A DNA stretch of 64,000 bases, taken from NCBI RefSeq assembly GCF_030272615.1, contig NC_081411.1, forward strand, positions 182,116,977 to 182,180,976, read 5' to 3'. A program made the translations under genes and the position numbers. The notes under the pieces were generated by a model, which was given only the letters and a program-made list of their open reading frames with translations, had not been told where the DNA came from and did no database searches. Shown in pieces: positions 53,301 through 64,000 of this stretch. The stretch's first letter is position 1; every line of letters starts with the position of its first letter. Origin of the DNA: Cryptomeria japonica. Taxonomy: Eukaryota > Streptophyta > Pinopsida > Cupressales > Cupressaceae.

Positions 53301-54450
53301 TTTTCAAGCATATTAACTCTTAGACTAATATAGCTATGGGCATACAAATGAGTTCCATGAGTTTCAATAGTTGGGCTTGATAGTGGATCAAAATTATAGC
53401 CATTTCTTTGAGCTTAAAAAATATGCAAGTGTTGTTGAGAATGATGGCTTATTAGTTTATTATTTAATGCAATGCCTAAATGATTTGATCAATGGTGGTG
53501 TTTGGGTATTTGAGATCAAGAATTTGAAGTTCATGATAGAGAAGGTGAGATTGATTAAGGATAAATTGGCCTAAGGGTTTGGAGTTTAGATATAAATTTA
53601 TATTGGGAGTGCACCTACATCAAGGTCAAGTGCCCAAGGTTCTACATCATCCCATAAGATCTTCTAGGGAACCTTCAATACCTTGCAGATTATATCAACA
53701 ACATCAATAGAGATAGAGGTCTTCTCAAGCTCCTTCTAGTAGGCATGATTCAAATGGTTGTCATTTTAGATAACATGGTAGATAAAATCCTAGAAACATA
53801 TCTTATAGAAGTGTATCTTAGAGTGGTCAGCATAGTTCAAGTAGAGACCCAGCTATCATCAATCACTTGGACATGGACATGGGCATGGTAGAGGACCATG
53901 TTACACTTGTACCCAATAGGGTCATATATATAGTTATACATTGCCCTGAAAGGTTAGTTGTAGCGAGTAGTCAGAGACAAGTTTTTTCAAAGCCTATAGT
54001 AGGAGGTTTTAAGAGATCTGATAGGGCATTTTTGATGGTTCATAACCATAATATGAGCATCAAGGGACCATGGTTGAATATTAAGTGTGATGAGTGGGAT
54101 TCACACTTTCATTCTATTTGATTTGGTGCTACATATTAATTTATTTTTCTATTCCTTATGGAGCATTGTGGGCTTATGGTGGTTACAAAAAATGATAGTT
54201 GGCAGGTGTAGCTAGTGTTAAGGTGGAAATAGACTACCTAGTTCATGGTTCTATGTTGGATTTGGGCACCCTCACCACCACCATTGACCTACACATTCTA
54301 CCTTAAGGTTCCTATAGGATCATCTTGGGTATGGATTGGTTTGAGGATCATTAAGCTTGTATTGACCAATATCTCTTGGTATGATTTCAGCTAAGAAGCT
54401 AAAGCAGATAATACAATAGGATTGTTAGATGTTTTGCATCTTAGTGAGTG
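50365..54450 (+). repeat. Dispersed repeat, copy 2 (Ty3/gypsy LTR-leader, gag, protease)
   Basis: Collinear with 29,537-32,390 over the first 2.9 kb and extending further, into gag and protease. No RT, integrase or 3' LTR follows, so it is a 5' fragment of a gypsy element. Confidence 0.72.
52672..54400 (+). pseudogene. Gypsy gag-protease relic, repeat copy 2
   Basis: Gag starts near 52,672 (IPPKGKGRA, start Met decayed to ATA) and reads with many stops. Open islands are 53371-53574 (SHFFELKKYASVVE, a typical gag-body fragment) and 53867-54121. The protease end is recognisable near 54,295-54,360, with an ILGMDWFEDH motif, the C-terminal signature of gypsy aspartic proteases. Nothing of RT is seen beyond about 54,450. 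Confidence 0.62.
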
Positions 54451-56309
54451 ACTTTGTTGAGGGTGAGTGTGGTGGTAACTCTTGATGATTATCCTCACCT
54501 TGAAGAGTTTGTAGATGTGTAGATTTTTTGTAGTTGGAGGAGTAGTTGGAGAAGGGACACCTTCTTTGACGTTCTTGGACATCTTTGGTGACATTATGAG
54601 CTCCCCTTTTTCATTTAAATCATTTATTTTTATCTAGTATTTCCATTTTAGTTATTTTATACTTTATGTGTAGCTATATTTAATAATCTTCAATATTCAA
54701 AACAATGCATAGAATATTTTATGTTTCTCTATGGAAAATTTTGTTGTTTGTTTGTATGGGATACTAGTGCATCATGCTATCATGCATGAGTCACAAGCTC
54801 ATCTTAGACAGAGAGATTGTTCAGCTACCTAGGAGACCACTTTGGTCTGTACTTTCTGTAAAGAGCATAGATAACTTTTAAGCTTCATTAAAACACACAT
54901 TTAATTAACAAATACATAAAATTGAAAGTAATACTTACCCGAAGTCTTACTTGTGTGGATGGTTGAAACTTGAATCCTCAAAGGGTTTCATTATCCTTTG
55001 TAGCAATTCAGATTTCATACTCTACAAAAAATATAGAGAGGAACAAGAGAAACCGAGAGAGGATATAGGTGTAGTAGAGACATATAAAAAGAGGGAGTGA
55101 CAACCAAAGAGAGAAACATAAAAATAGAAAGAGGGATATGTGTGTGTACATACATATATTATAATAGAAAGATGGGAAAAAAAGATGCAATCAGAGATAA
55201 AAAGATAGAGATGGGCAAGAGATATAATGAGGAAGATAGAGATATAATGTAATACATTATATAATAGTAATTATAATAATATTATGTAACACATTATATT
55301 AGTGTTATAATAATTAATATAATAGTAAAATTATTAAGTTAATATATTTTATAAAATATTTGAATTATTATATATTACAATATGATTATATTGTGTCCTA
55401 TTTATGGTGTTCTAATATTTAATTTAATACTATAGCTATTACTAAAATATTATATATGATGTTTTAACAAGAATGTAATGTAATAACTATGATAATGATT
55501 ATTAACTAAACTAATATATTAAAATATTAAATTAGTTATGATTACAGTAATTAATTATTTATAATACATTAATTAAATATATAATTACTATATTTAAAAT
55601 ATAAAAGAATTATAAATATATTGATCTTTCCTTATTTATTTAAGCTTGCATATTTTGACTCACATAAAGAAAGACAAATTCTTTACCAATCAGTTGGAAA
55701 ATCATTATATTTGATTAACCTTTGAATTTAGGTACAACTCCCCTTAATAAATATTCAACCAGCTCCAAACTACACACAATCAATAGGATTCTTTTCACCA
55801 GAAAGCACTAAAATGTAATTGCATTCACAAGTCAATACAAAAAGAGTGCAAGCACTGATTTATATATAACTCTTTATATAAAGCCAACATACTTCACACA
55901 TACACTAAAACAAAATGAAAAATCCTTTAAAGATGAAATTCGCTAATAATTTCTGCACACATAGAAAGTATAACGGTTCCTTCCTTGAAACAGATTTTCA
56001 CAGAAATCAAATTTCAAAATAACAAATGCACAGATTTGAAATCAAATAGAACTGTTAATGAGATTTTCATTCATTGATGAACATCCACCTTCTGCATATA
56101 CAACATCTATAGCTAATTTAAAAGATAGTCTTTTCAAAAACTTAGTGAACCCTTTCAAAGTCATTACAAAACATATATATAGGTTGGTAGATCGTTAGTT
56201 TTTAACCAAAGTAAAATTAACTTGTAAGATTTAATAGAAAACAACCCTAACTGCATAACTGAAACTAAAGAAAATGACTAGACTCGCTAGTGAACAACTG
56301 CCAACAACG
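54451..56309. other. AT-rich intergenic, no gene seen
   Basis: Purine-rich GA-type low-complexity DNA at about 55,020-55,250 and very AT-rich TAATATTATA-like sequence at 55,250-55,620. A 3' LTR for the - strand element on the right would be expected here, but I found no convincing polypurine tract or LTR end. Confidence 0.5.
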
Positions 56310-59300
56310 CTAGTCATGCCGTCTGCTCGGTCCTGGTGTGATCACTTGGGTTGGTGTTTTGGACAGACACCATCACTGCATTCACCGCACTCCACTCTCG
56401 ATGCACCTTTGAAAATTCTTGAATTACGGTTATGTGTGGAAAACTGATGTGAATTACTCTCTACTTCTAGAGCTCCTTATTTCTCTTCACCATCTACACT
56501 TTGTCTCTTTGGGAATCTAGGTGATCAAGACAAACTGTGAGCATCGAATCCACTTTGGAAATCCTCGTGAAATCTTCCACAGCCAAGGATTTATCCACTT
56601 TGATTTGTTTAATGTGGCTGCTAAACTGGTTAATCATCTCTGTGGTATCCTCTAGGGTTTCATTATCTTCCTTAAGAAACTAAACATCCACATAGTGCAG
56701 ATCCTTCTGCACGGTCACCCTTAGAGCTATTAATTCACCATGCAGACTGGCCGAGTCATTATGGCCTTGTTCAATAATCTGGTTGCGCCATTCAATACTC
56801 TCTTTACAAATAAACATTACATCATCATTTAACCCTGGCACTTGATTTTCCGCAAGAACATTCATCAGGCCATAACGCTGAATATCATGCATCTATTTTG
56901 AAATCACCACTCATTTAGTTTTCTCCTTCTGCCATGAGATTAAGTCAGAGTCCAATGCCTTGCTGACTTCATTTGTTTCTTTGATGATCTGAACTAAATC
57001 CATTATGTAATTGGTTGCTTGATGCATGATCGAAGTGAGCCATTCTGAGACGACCTCGACAATCATCCTGTTTTTTTGAACCCCATCAAAGAATTTTTGA
57101 TTACCAGGTGATTTTGTGCTAATTGATCCTAAACTTTGAGAGAACAGTAATGGGCTATTCTCCAGAGCATGAATATACTGCGCCATTTTCATTACATTTT
57201 TCTTTAACTAAGCTTTGTCTCTTTCGTCTTTCCAAGTATGAGAGATAATTCGCATAGTCGAAGTCTCCAGATGTTTCACATCAATGGCTTTGGTTCCGAC
57301 CCCCCTAATCAACTCTTTCAATAACATAGTCCACTTCTGAAGCAATAACAACATCTTTGTTGGATGCAGGTTTGGCAATGTATGTGGTCCAATGCTTTGT
57401 GCTTTCATCAAAATCAATCATGGCCTCCATTTTTAACTTTTTGGGCTTTGTAGAGTTTCCCAGACATTTACTCACTGCATCCTCCATCGATACTGAAATA
57501 GGAACCACATTCCTTTTCCTGGTGATTGAATCACTTAACCACTTGGGTGCTAGAGTCAATTCCTTAGATGAGATGGTTGGAAATCCTCTTGAGGGTGGCA
57601 ATGTGGCACTGTCTGTATGAGACTGGATATCAAGCATCCCTAAATCCTAGAAAGTAGTGTCTACACCGGTTGAAACTTTTTCTGCATTAGAAACAGGGGA
57701 TGCCATATCGCATAGTGCTTCCTCTACGTCTAGATCAAGAATGAGATGGGGAGCTGGTAGCTGAAAACTCTTCTTGGACCTTGACCTAGTAATTCGACCA
57801 TCAATAGAAAGCCCAACCTCGGTGTCAAGTTTCTCTTCTTTGATCTTTGCTTACCTTTTTCCTGCAATAGGAACAAGAATATTAGTTAAAATATAAGTTT
57901 TTCTTGCGGTATTCTTCTTCCCACTTTTGCTTCTTGAACAAGTTGCCCTTCCCAGCTAAAAATGACAACTCCTAAGCAAATTTTTTGTGTTCTGAATCAC
58001 GTTGAAGGTGCGTGTCTGAATACTATCTTCCATCTTTTTACTCTAATCTACCTCTGGAAGAGGCTCATTATGCACTCGCTTTAGAAACTCAGAGTCAAGT
58101 ATATCCTCATCATCAGTGGTGACACCTGAAGTGTCCATTGAAAATTTCATTTTGTGGATTTGCTCCAAGGTTAACTTGGACCAACTCCTCTTCCCCACTT
58201 CAAATTCAATCGAGCAACCTTCCCAATAATCTTCCAACTGAGACACATGTTGATCAAGCACCATCTTCTTTACATATTGGGTGATAAAACCTTTACCATC
58301 AAAATTATCCCTTTTTACAAAGGTCTTCAAATGTAATCCCTTAAATTATAGCTTGAGGTTCAATGCATCAGAGATAGACCTACAACTGTAATGGCCTAAA
58401 TCAATGGGAAAAATTCCACTTGTGTCTGAGTCCTCACCAGAATACCTTGCAACATAGGCAAGTTGCCTAGAAAATTTGAACAAAATACATGAGTCTAAAA
58501 CATACCTGGGTAGCCTAAAGGGTTCACCTTTAAATCTTCCAACCCTTAGGTAAGTGAAGTGACTAAACTGTGTAAAGAAACTACCATAAATGTTAACAAG
58601 TTCAATGGCTTCTACAAACATCCTCATATGCAAGTTACCCTGTAATTTAAAGGTCAACCTCCTAGCAAAAATATCATCTTAGGGTAGATAGTCATTTACA
58701 TACCCTTTCAAAGTCAAATTAGAATGATACTCATAAATATTTATGCCTTGAACCCATTTTGCATGGGACAGTCCAGACCATTCCCTCACACAATCAAGCA
58801 TATATAACAGATACAAAGACATATAGAAGTTTGACATCCCAAGGTAATTACTCAAACCTTCATGGAACCTTTCCACTATAACAGTTCCCCAGTCAATGAA
58901 TCGATTCTTATCTAGAGTGACCAAGATGAAGAAATACATCCAGTCCTCCCAATGAAAGGAGTGGGAATTACCCTTTACTCAGCTCAACATAATTACCAAG
59001 TCCTAGATAGCAGGAATTAAATGTTCATGGGTTAAAGGTCTCTACAGCCTTGAACCTCCTTTCTTGAATTTCAAAAGCCAATTTCGTGCAATAACAGTTC
59101 TGTAATACTGCTTCTTCTTGAAGAAAATTCCATAGGATTTTCCAGTCATCCAATCTTCATAGGGTTCCCGATGTGGGATACCCATAGCTGCCATCACTGT
59201 CTGTCTATCTATGGATAAAAAAACCTCACCATTGTTCTTCCTTATGCATCTATTACCCTTGTCATAGTGATTCATACATTCTAAAACTAATTCTATAGAA

Positions 59301-59503
59301 GGAGCAGCTGTAGGAAATGCGGCCACTTCTAATAACCCACTCTGTGCAACATCCCTGCTCATAGTATCTGCGTCTAGGTTCCAGACTCTTTCTAGAAAAT
59401 CATCTAAATCCATTTGGACTAATGTTGTATCACCTAACTCTGGTAATGTGCTTACAAGAGAAGTCAAGCTCACTAAACTGGGAAAAATAGGCTTCATGCT
59501 CAT
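56310..59503 (-). pseudogene. Large unknown ORF downstream of gypsy pol (env-like position)
   Basis: About 3.2 kb, roughly 1,060 codons from ATG 59503, broken by stops and shifts. Open pieces: 59503-59042, 58939-58679, 58657-58346, 58330-58043, 57637-57305, 57192-56911 and 56892-56680. The N-terminal half looks globular (MDLDDFLERVWNLDADTM, FLSIDRQTVMAAMGIPHREP). A basic linker (GRITRSRSKKSF near 57,770) and helical C-terminal parts follow (TTEMINQFSSHIKQIKVDK near 56,600). I recognise no domain. It resembles 24,440-26,968 in plan: large, plant-retroelement-like, basic middle, helical end. It lies about 1.1 kb past the integrase, the position of env-like ORFs in Athila-type elements. Envelope function is not shown. 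Confidence 0.5.
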
Positions 59504-60625
59504 GATTTTCTTAAATCAACCCAAGCAAGGAAGGAAAGTAGGAATGGAAACAAACAGCTAATAGAATACCCAGATCTTTAAAACAAATTGCAACAATTTA
59601 GAAAGTTGTCGAAAATACCTTCCTCTATCCTCTGCAAACCCCTATCGCAGTCTATTTCTCCTGCTCTGAAAATTCCTTCTCAAAACCTTCTCAAGAAATT
59701 AATAATACCCACGTGACATCTCTCAGTTTTAAAACTGAGAAAATCTTACCCATCATTACCACAAACTGTCTCCCTTACTCTTCGTTTGTGTGGCCTTACT
59801 TTGAAATGATTGTATCGGAGCATGCCTTAAATGCTAGATCACTTCACTTTTGACACTACAGATCCTCACACATACTTTCTATAAATGACAGATTTCAAAT
59901 CATTAGATAAAGAATATCCCTCTCTTTTGTGGCCGTTAATCATCTCTTGAAATGTGTGTCGTCACCTTGTGCCAAGTCACATGTCTTCCAAGAAACCAAT
60001 ACATGAACTCTTAACATTGCAAAATAATCATAACACAAAATTAACATGACAAATCATGAACTTTTGACTTTGAACCAAAAAGGTTCAAGTTCAAGGTTCA
60101 AAGAATGTAAAATGCCAACAAGGACTAGCAAAAACTTAAAACCGCATGAAAGGGAAAAACATTCAAAACAACGCTCATTGAACTTTGAACCTTGAACCAA
60201 AAAGTTTCAAGTTCAACGCAGTGAAACTTAACAATGGCCGAGTTATATGGGGAAAAATAAGCAAATGACTTGACCAACAGATTAGAAGGGCATACTCCAA
60301 GAAAGGACATATATGAAATGGAAATTTTATATGGGCCTAACAGTGGCTCTTCATGGGGACTGGGACTTTAAAGTCCCAAGCAATGAACCTCAAAAATCTC
60401 TGGTTTCACAAAATGACTAATCCAAGGTTCAACTCACAACAAAAATGACACACCTAAACTAACACAACAAAAGAAAGTATGTACAAACTAACAGGGGATG
60501 CATGTTTACAATTGACATAGTTTTAAGTCCTGCCCATTATAGGACAAGGGTAGTGCAAAACCATCCTGGTAAGCAATTTTAAAAGAGTTGGGGCCCTTTT
60601 CTTCATGAATCACATAAGGTCCCTT
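59504..60625 (-). other. Non-coding spacer between gypsy pol and the unknown ORF
   Basis: No coding frame beyond the integrase tail. It holds two related inverted repeats (TTGAACC...GGTTCAA type) at about 60,070-60,110 and 60,180-60,218, and a perfect 16-bp palindrome GGGACTTTAAAGTCCC at 60,365-60,380 (position accurate to a few bases). Confidence 0.5.
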
Positions 60626-63281
60626 CTACAGTGACTCAAACTTGCCATGAGCACCTTTTGGCTCTCTCCTTTTATCCCACAATAACACCAGATCACCTTT
60701 CATAAATTTCTTGGGCCTTGCTTTCTGATAAAAAATCCTTTTAACTTTCATCTGATGCTCCGTAATCCTGTCAACTAGCTTTTCCCTTTCTTCTTCGATC
60801 CTAGATAGGTACATAATTCTTTTTTCAAGAGAGCTCTGGAAAAATGCATCTTCAATCACTGTCTGCAACCTAGAAGCTGCTAACTCTAAAGGAAGAGAGA
60901 GTTGTACGCCAATGCCATATACTAGCTCAAATGGTGACATCCCTATGGCTTGTTTTGGTGAGATTCGATCTGCCCATGGTGCTTCATGCAACCTCTTGTG
61001 CCTATCCCTGAAATTCTCACTAACCAACTTTCTCATGATGTTGATCAAATTCTTGTTACCTGATTATGCTTGACTGTTACCCTACGGATAATAATCAGAT
61101 GCATGTGCCAAGGAAATTCCATGGTCATAACAAAATAGACTTAACTTAGATGAAGAAAAATTAGATGCATTATTTGTAACTATTTTTTGAGGGACTCCAC
61201 ACTTGACAAGAATATTATCCTTAAGGAACATACACACAATCTCTAAAGTGGTTTTTTAAACAGGGATAGCTTGCACCCACTGAGTAAAATAATCAATTAT
61301 TGTTAATATGTGAGTATGCCCCGCACTCGAAATGGGGTTCAAAGGACCAATGAAATCTAATCCCCATTGTTTAAAAGGTTCTTCAATTACCACGGGTCTC
61401 AAGGGTAAGGTGGCCAACTAAGGTTTACCTATAAACAACTTGCACTTCTCACACCTCGACAACCAGGCGTATGCATCCCTAAACATCCTTGGCCAATAAT
61501 AGCAATTCCTCATGATTTTGTATGTAGTAACCATAGAAGAGAAATGATCCCCACATGCCTCATTATGAAAAGTTTTCAATAGAGCCTCTTGGTGTGGTTT
61601 ATTGATACATCGGAGGAAAGCACCATCTAAGCCTTTCTTGTACAATATGTTATTCGAGATGACATACTTCCCAGCTTTCAACCTCAGAATTATTTTTTCC
61701 CTAGGAGAAAGATAATCTGGACAGTCTCCATACGTAAGATAATAAGCAAGATTGGTGAACCAAGAATCTTGATGGCTGACGAACAAGGTTAGTGGTAGAC
61801 TGTCCTCTTCTTTAAACTCATTCTCTGCTATCAATTTACAAAGGCCCTGTCCTCTAACCAATTTAGTGGGCTTAATGTCCAAATTGAATTCTTGAATCTT
61901 GGAGACCCAAGATGCTCTATTATTGGTGCTGACATCCTATTGAGTCAAAATAGCCTTTATTGCAGAATTGGGAACAAAAATAGTTGCATGTGAGTGAAGT
62001 ATGTAATACTTGAATTGCTTCACAGCTTTTACCACTGCATAAGCCTGCTTCTCTATCTATGAGTCTTTTAACTTATGCTTTTTCAAGGGGATACTCATGA
62101 AAGAAATTGGCACCTCTTCATTACCCTCACCCTTTTCTACCAAAATCCCAGACATGGTATGCTCAGATGCATAACAATAAATAATAAAGTCCTTATTAAA
62201 GTCTAGAGTAACTAAAGTAGGTGCATGCGTGATGGCCCTTTTAATCTCTTCAAAAGCTTTCATGTCTGCTTCATTCCATCTAAAGGCTACCTTTTCACTC
62301 ATCATATTTACAATGTATTTAGTAGTTTCAGCAAAATCAGGAATAAAACGCCTTAAGAAGTTCACCTGTCCAAAGAAGGACCTTACTCCATTTCTATTTG
62401 AGGGGAGACTGAGTTGCTATATCACTTTTACCCTCTGTGGATCAAACGTTTCCCCATCTTGTGAGATGATATGTCTCAGAAGTTTTCCTTCTATGACACC
62501 AAAAACAGACTTTTTAGGATTCAACGATACCCCATGCTCCCTACATCTCACCAGAACTTTTTTCAAATCCCGTACATGATGCTTCCTTCTTCTGGAGAAA
62601 ATAGTCAGGTCATCTAAATACACCATGAATATCTTATCCCTCAAATCCACGAAGGAAAGATCCATCGCCCTTTGGAACATTGCCCCTACATTAATCAACC
62701 CAAAAGGCATTATGTTATATGGAAAGGTACTGCAGGGGGTTATAAAGGCTATCTTGTGTTGGTCTTGCTCTGCAACACTAATTTGGTTATACCCAGAGAA
62801 GCCGTCTAGCATGGACATCATCTCGGAGCCTGAAACAGTTTGTAAAATATGATCCATTGCAGGCATGGGGTAATTGTCTTTCAAACTTGCTTGGTTTAAG
62901 TTTCTGAATTCAACACAAATTCGTATCTCGCCATTTTTCTTCTGAACAGGAACTATGTTTGCAATCCAAGTAGAGTGATGCAGAGGATAAATGATCCTAG
63001 CCTTCCACATTTTGTCAACCTCATGAAAAATTGCGTATGCTGCCTTCGGATTAAAATTCCTTAACTTTTGCCGAAAAGGGTTGACACCTGGTTTCAAAGG
63101 AATTTGATGTAGGAACTTACCATCCCTGAAATTCTTCAAATCATCATAGCTCCATGCAAAAACATCTTTAAACTTGACCAACAAATCGATGAACTTCCTT
63201 CTCTCCACTTCAGAACATCATTTTCCCAAATTAACAAATTTAGGATCCTCATTGGTACCAATGTTAATTAGCTCTTTTTAC
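60626..63281 (-). pseudogene. Ty3/gypsy pol (RT, RNase H, integrase), decayed
   Basis: The coding frame is recognisable from the junction at 63,281 (ELINIGTNEDPKFV; TGA at 63,220). RT 63208-62417 has FRNLNQASLKDNYP, MLDGFSGYNQI and active-site VYLDDLTIF (near 62,610). RNase H 62365-62057 reads YCYASEHTMSGIL, lacking the usual first Asp. The tether IKPTKLVRGQGL lies near 61,870. Integrase zinc region near 61,600-61,430 (HNEACGDH, CEKCK). In the core WGLDFIGP is kept, the second Asp is Asn (VTNNASNF) and the catalytic Glu codon is a TAA (SQA-stop-SGN, near 61,063). C-terminal part 61048-60626 is open. The sequence style fits non-chromovirus gypsy (Athila/Tat-like); it is dead. Gag, protease and LTRs are not seen in the window. 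Confidence 0.88.
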
Positions 63282-64000
63282 TTGGCGTAGGAGGCAATAA
63301 GACTGAGCTAAAACGTGCCATGCAACTTCCCAAGCCGGCGACAGCTCCAAGACGAGTTCCATTCTCAGTCGCATCCAGCACTTTCTTAATTGCAGTTGAT
63401 AAGCATGAGTTGCAGTCGCTAACATTAGTCACATCTTTCCAGCACTGGACGAAACCGAATGTTTGGTAAGTCACAGAAACATTTGTTTGTCCAGAAGAAT
63501 ATCGACCAGGCGAACGAAGGGCTTCATCTGACAGATTTTGTAAAAGTGCCTTAACTGCCGCACTAAACAAATTAGGATCACCTAGGGCCTTGGCTGTACC
63601 GGGATCAACCTGACCGTCGATACTTAGTTGTCCGCCGAAAGGATAATTCTCATAGCGTATGCAGCAGTTGTCCAGCCAAACCCTAGCGCCTATGGCATCT
63701 TTACAAGAGTTGCGGACGGTGGTATTTGTTTCTCGTGAACAGTTGAGACATTCTTCTCTGCTTACGTCTCCCAGACATTGGAGTAGTCCCGAAGTTTTGT
63801 CTGCACCTTGGCCGGAAGTAGAGATATTGAAACCATTTGACGACGATGTATTATCTACAAGATTATTAAGAACCATGTTCAAATTACTCCGGAATTTGGT
63901 GCTTGTATTGGTATTGCCGTTGCATATTTTGATCTGTCCGTTGCATATTGGTACGAGTTGAGCAATGAACAGCAGAGTGATGCCAACAAACAGCAAAACA
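63282..64000 (-). pseudogene. Second copy of the receptor kinase exon 1 (DUF26), partial
   Basis: From 63,282 to the window end the sequence matches 39,008-39,726 with 10 differences in 719 bp (98.6%). Six are amino-acid changes (for example Tyr to Cys in CYIRYE, Ala to Asp in LSAEAL) and four silent. Both DUF26 motifs are kept. The match ends just after the exon 1 splice donor (GTAA kept); then gypsy pol begins and a TAA closes the frame (TPSKKS-stop). No transmembrane or kinase exons follow. It could be a captured exon, a truncated gene duplicate, or an assembly join. If expressed it would be a secreted two-domain DUF26 protein. Confidence 0.85.

Noticed and set aside
53867..54121. 84-codon + strand ORF as an independent small gene
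   Set aside because: It lies between gag and protease of the repeat copy 2 relic in the same orientation and is best read as part of that polyprotein.

Overview
The window is plant nuclear DNA, most likely from a large gymnosperm genome (conifer-like). The reasons are low gene density, AT-rich intergenic DNA packed with decayed LTR retrotransposons, a ginkbilobin-type (DUF26) receptor kinase gene, and fragments of a land-plant PPR gene. Species cannot be fixed from sequence alone.

Layout. (1) 1-685: a decayed copia gag zinc-knuckle relic on the + strand, then unassigned DNA. (2) 686-24,418: a head-to-tail array on the - strand of five internal regions of one Ty1/copia (Tork/Tnt1-like) element. 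The copies share LTRs (about 464 bp) with a period of about 4,586 bp. A truncated LTR lies at the left end and about 39 bp of a sixth copy at the right end. Each copy runs gag, protease, integrase, RT, RNase H, and all are dead. Several lesions are common to all five copies, which suggests the array grew by DNA-level unequal exchange after the founder had died. (3) 24,419-28,346: the 3' part of a + strand Sirevirus-like element with a large unknown ORF, two polypurine tracts and an LTR of about 1.1 kb. It sits in the RNase H region of another copia relic (28,359-29,535). (4) 29,537-32,390: copy 1 of an old Ty3/gypsy-like repeat whose second copy lies at 50,365-54,450. (5) 32,391-35,468: AT-rich intergenic DNA. 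(6) 35,469-39,767 (- strand): an apparently intact seven-exon cysteine-rich receptor-like kinase gene (665 codons), the only host gene here that looks functional. (7) 39,900-43,015: intergenic DNA with degenerate tandem repeats and a possible solo LTR. (8) 43,016-48,484: a complete but dead + strand Ty3/gypsy element with two LTRs and a perfect 5-bp target duplication (GAACA), inserted into a PPR pseudogene. (9) 48,900-56,300: intergenic DNA and repeat copy 2. (10) 56,310-63,281 (- strand): a large unknown ORF and a decayed Ty3/gypsy pol. The pol abuts, at a splice-donor boundary, a second copy (98.6% identical) of exon 1 of the receptor kinase gene (63,282 to the window end).

The only coherent host pathway is perception of an extracellular signal by the DUF26 receptor kinase. 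The rest records retroelement insertion, nesting, decay by C-to-T transitions, and DNA rearrangement. The observations most worth a second look are the array of pre-killed copia copies and the receptor exon fused to a retrotransposon.
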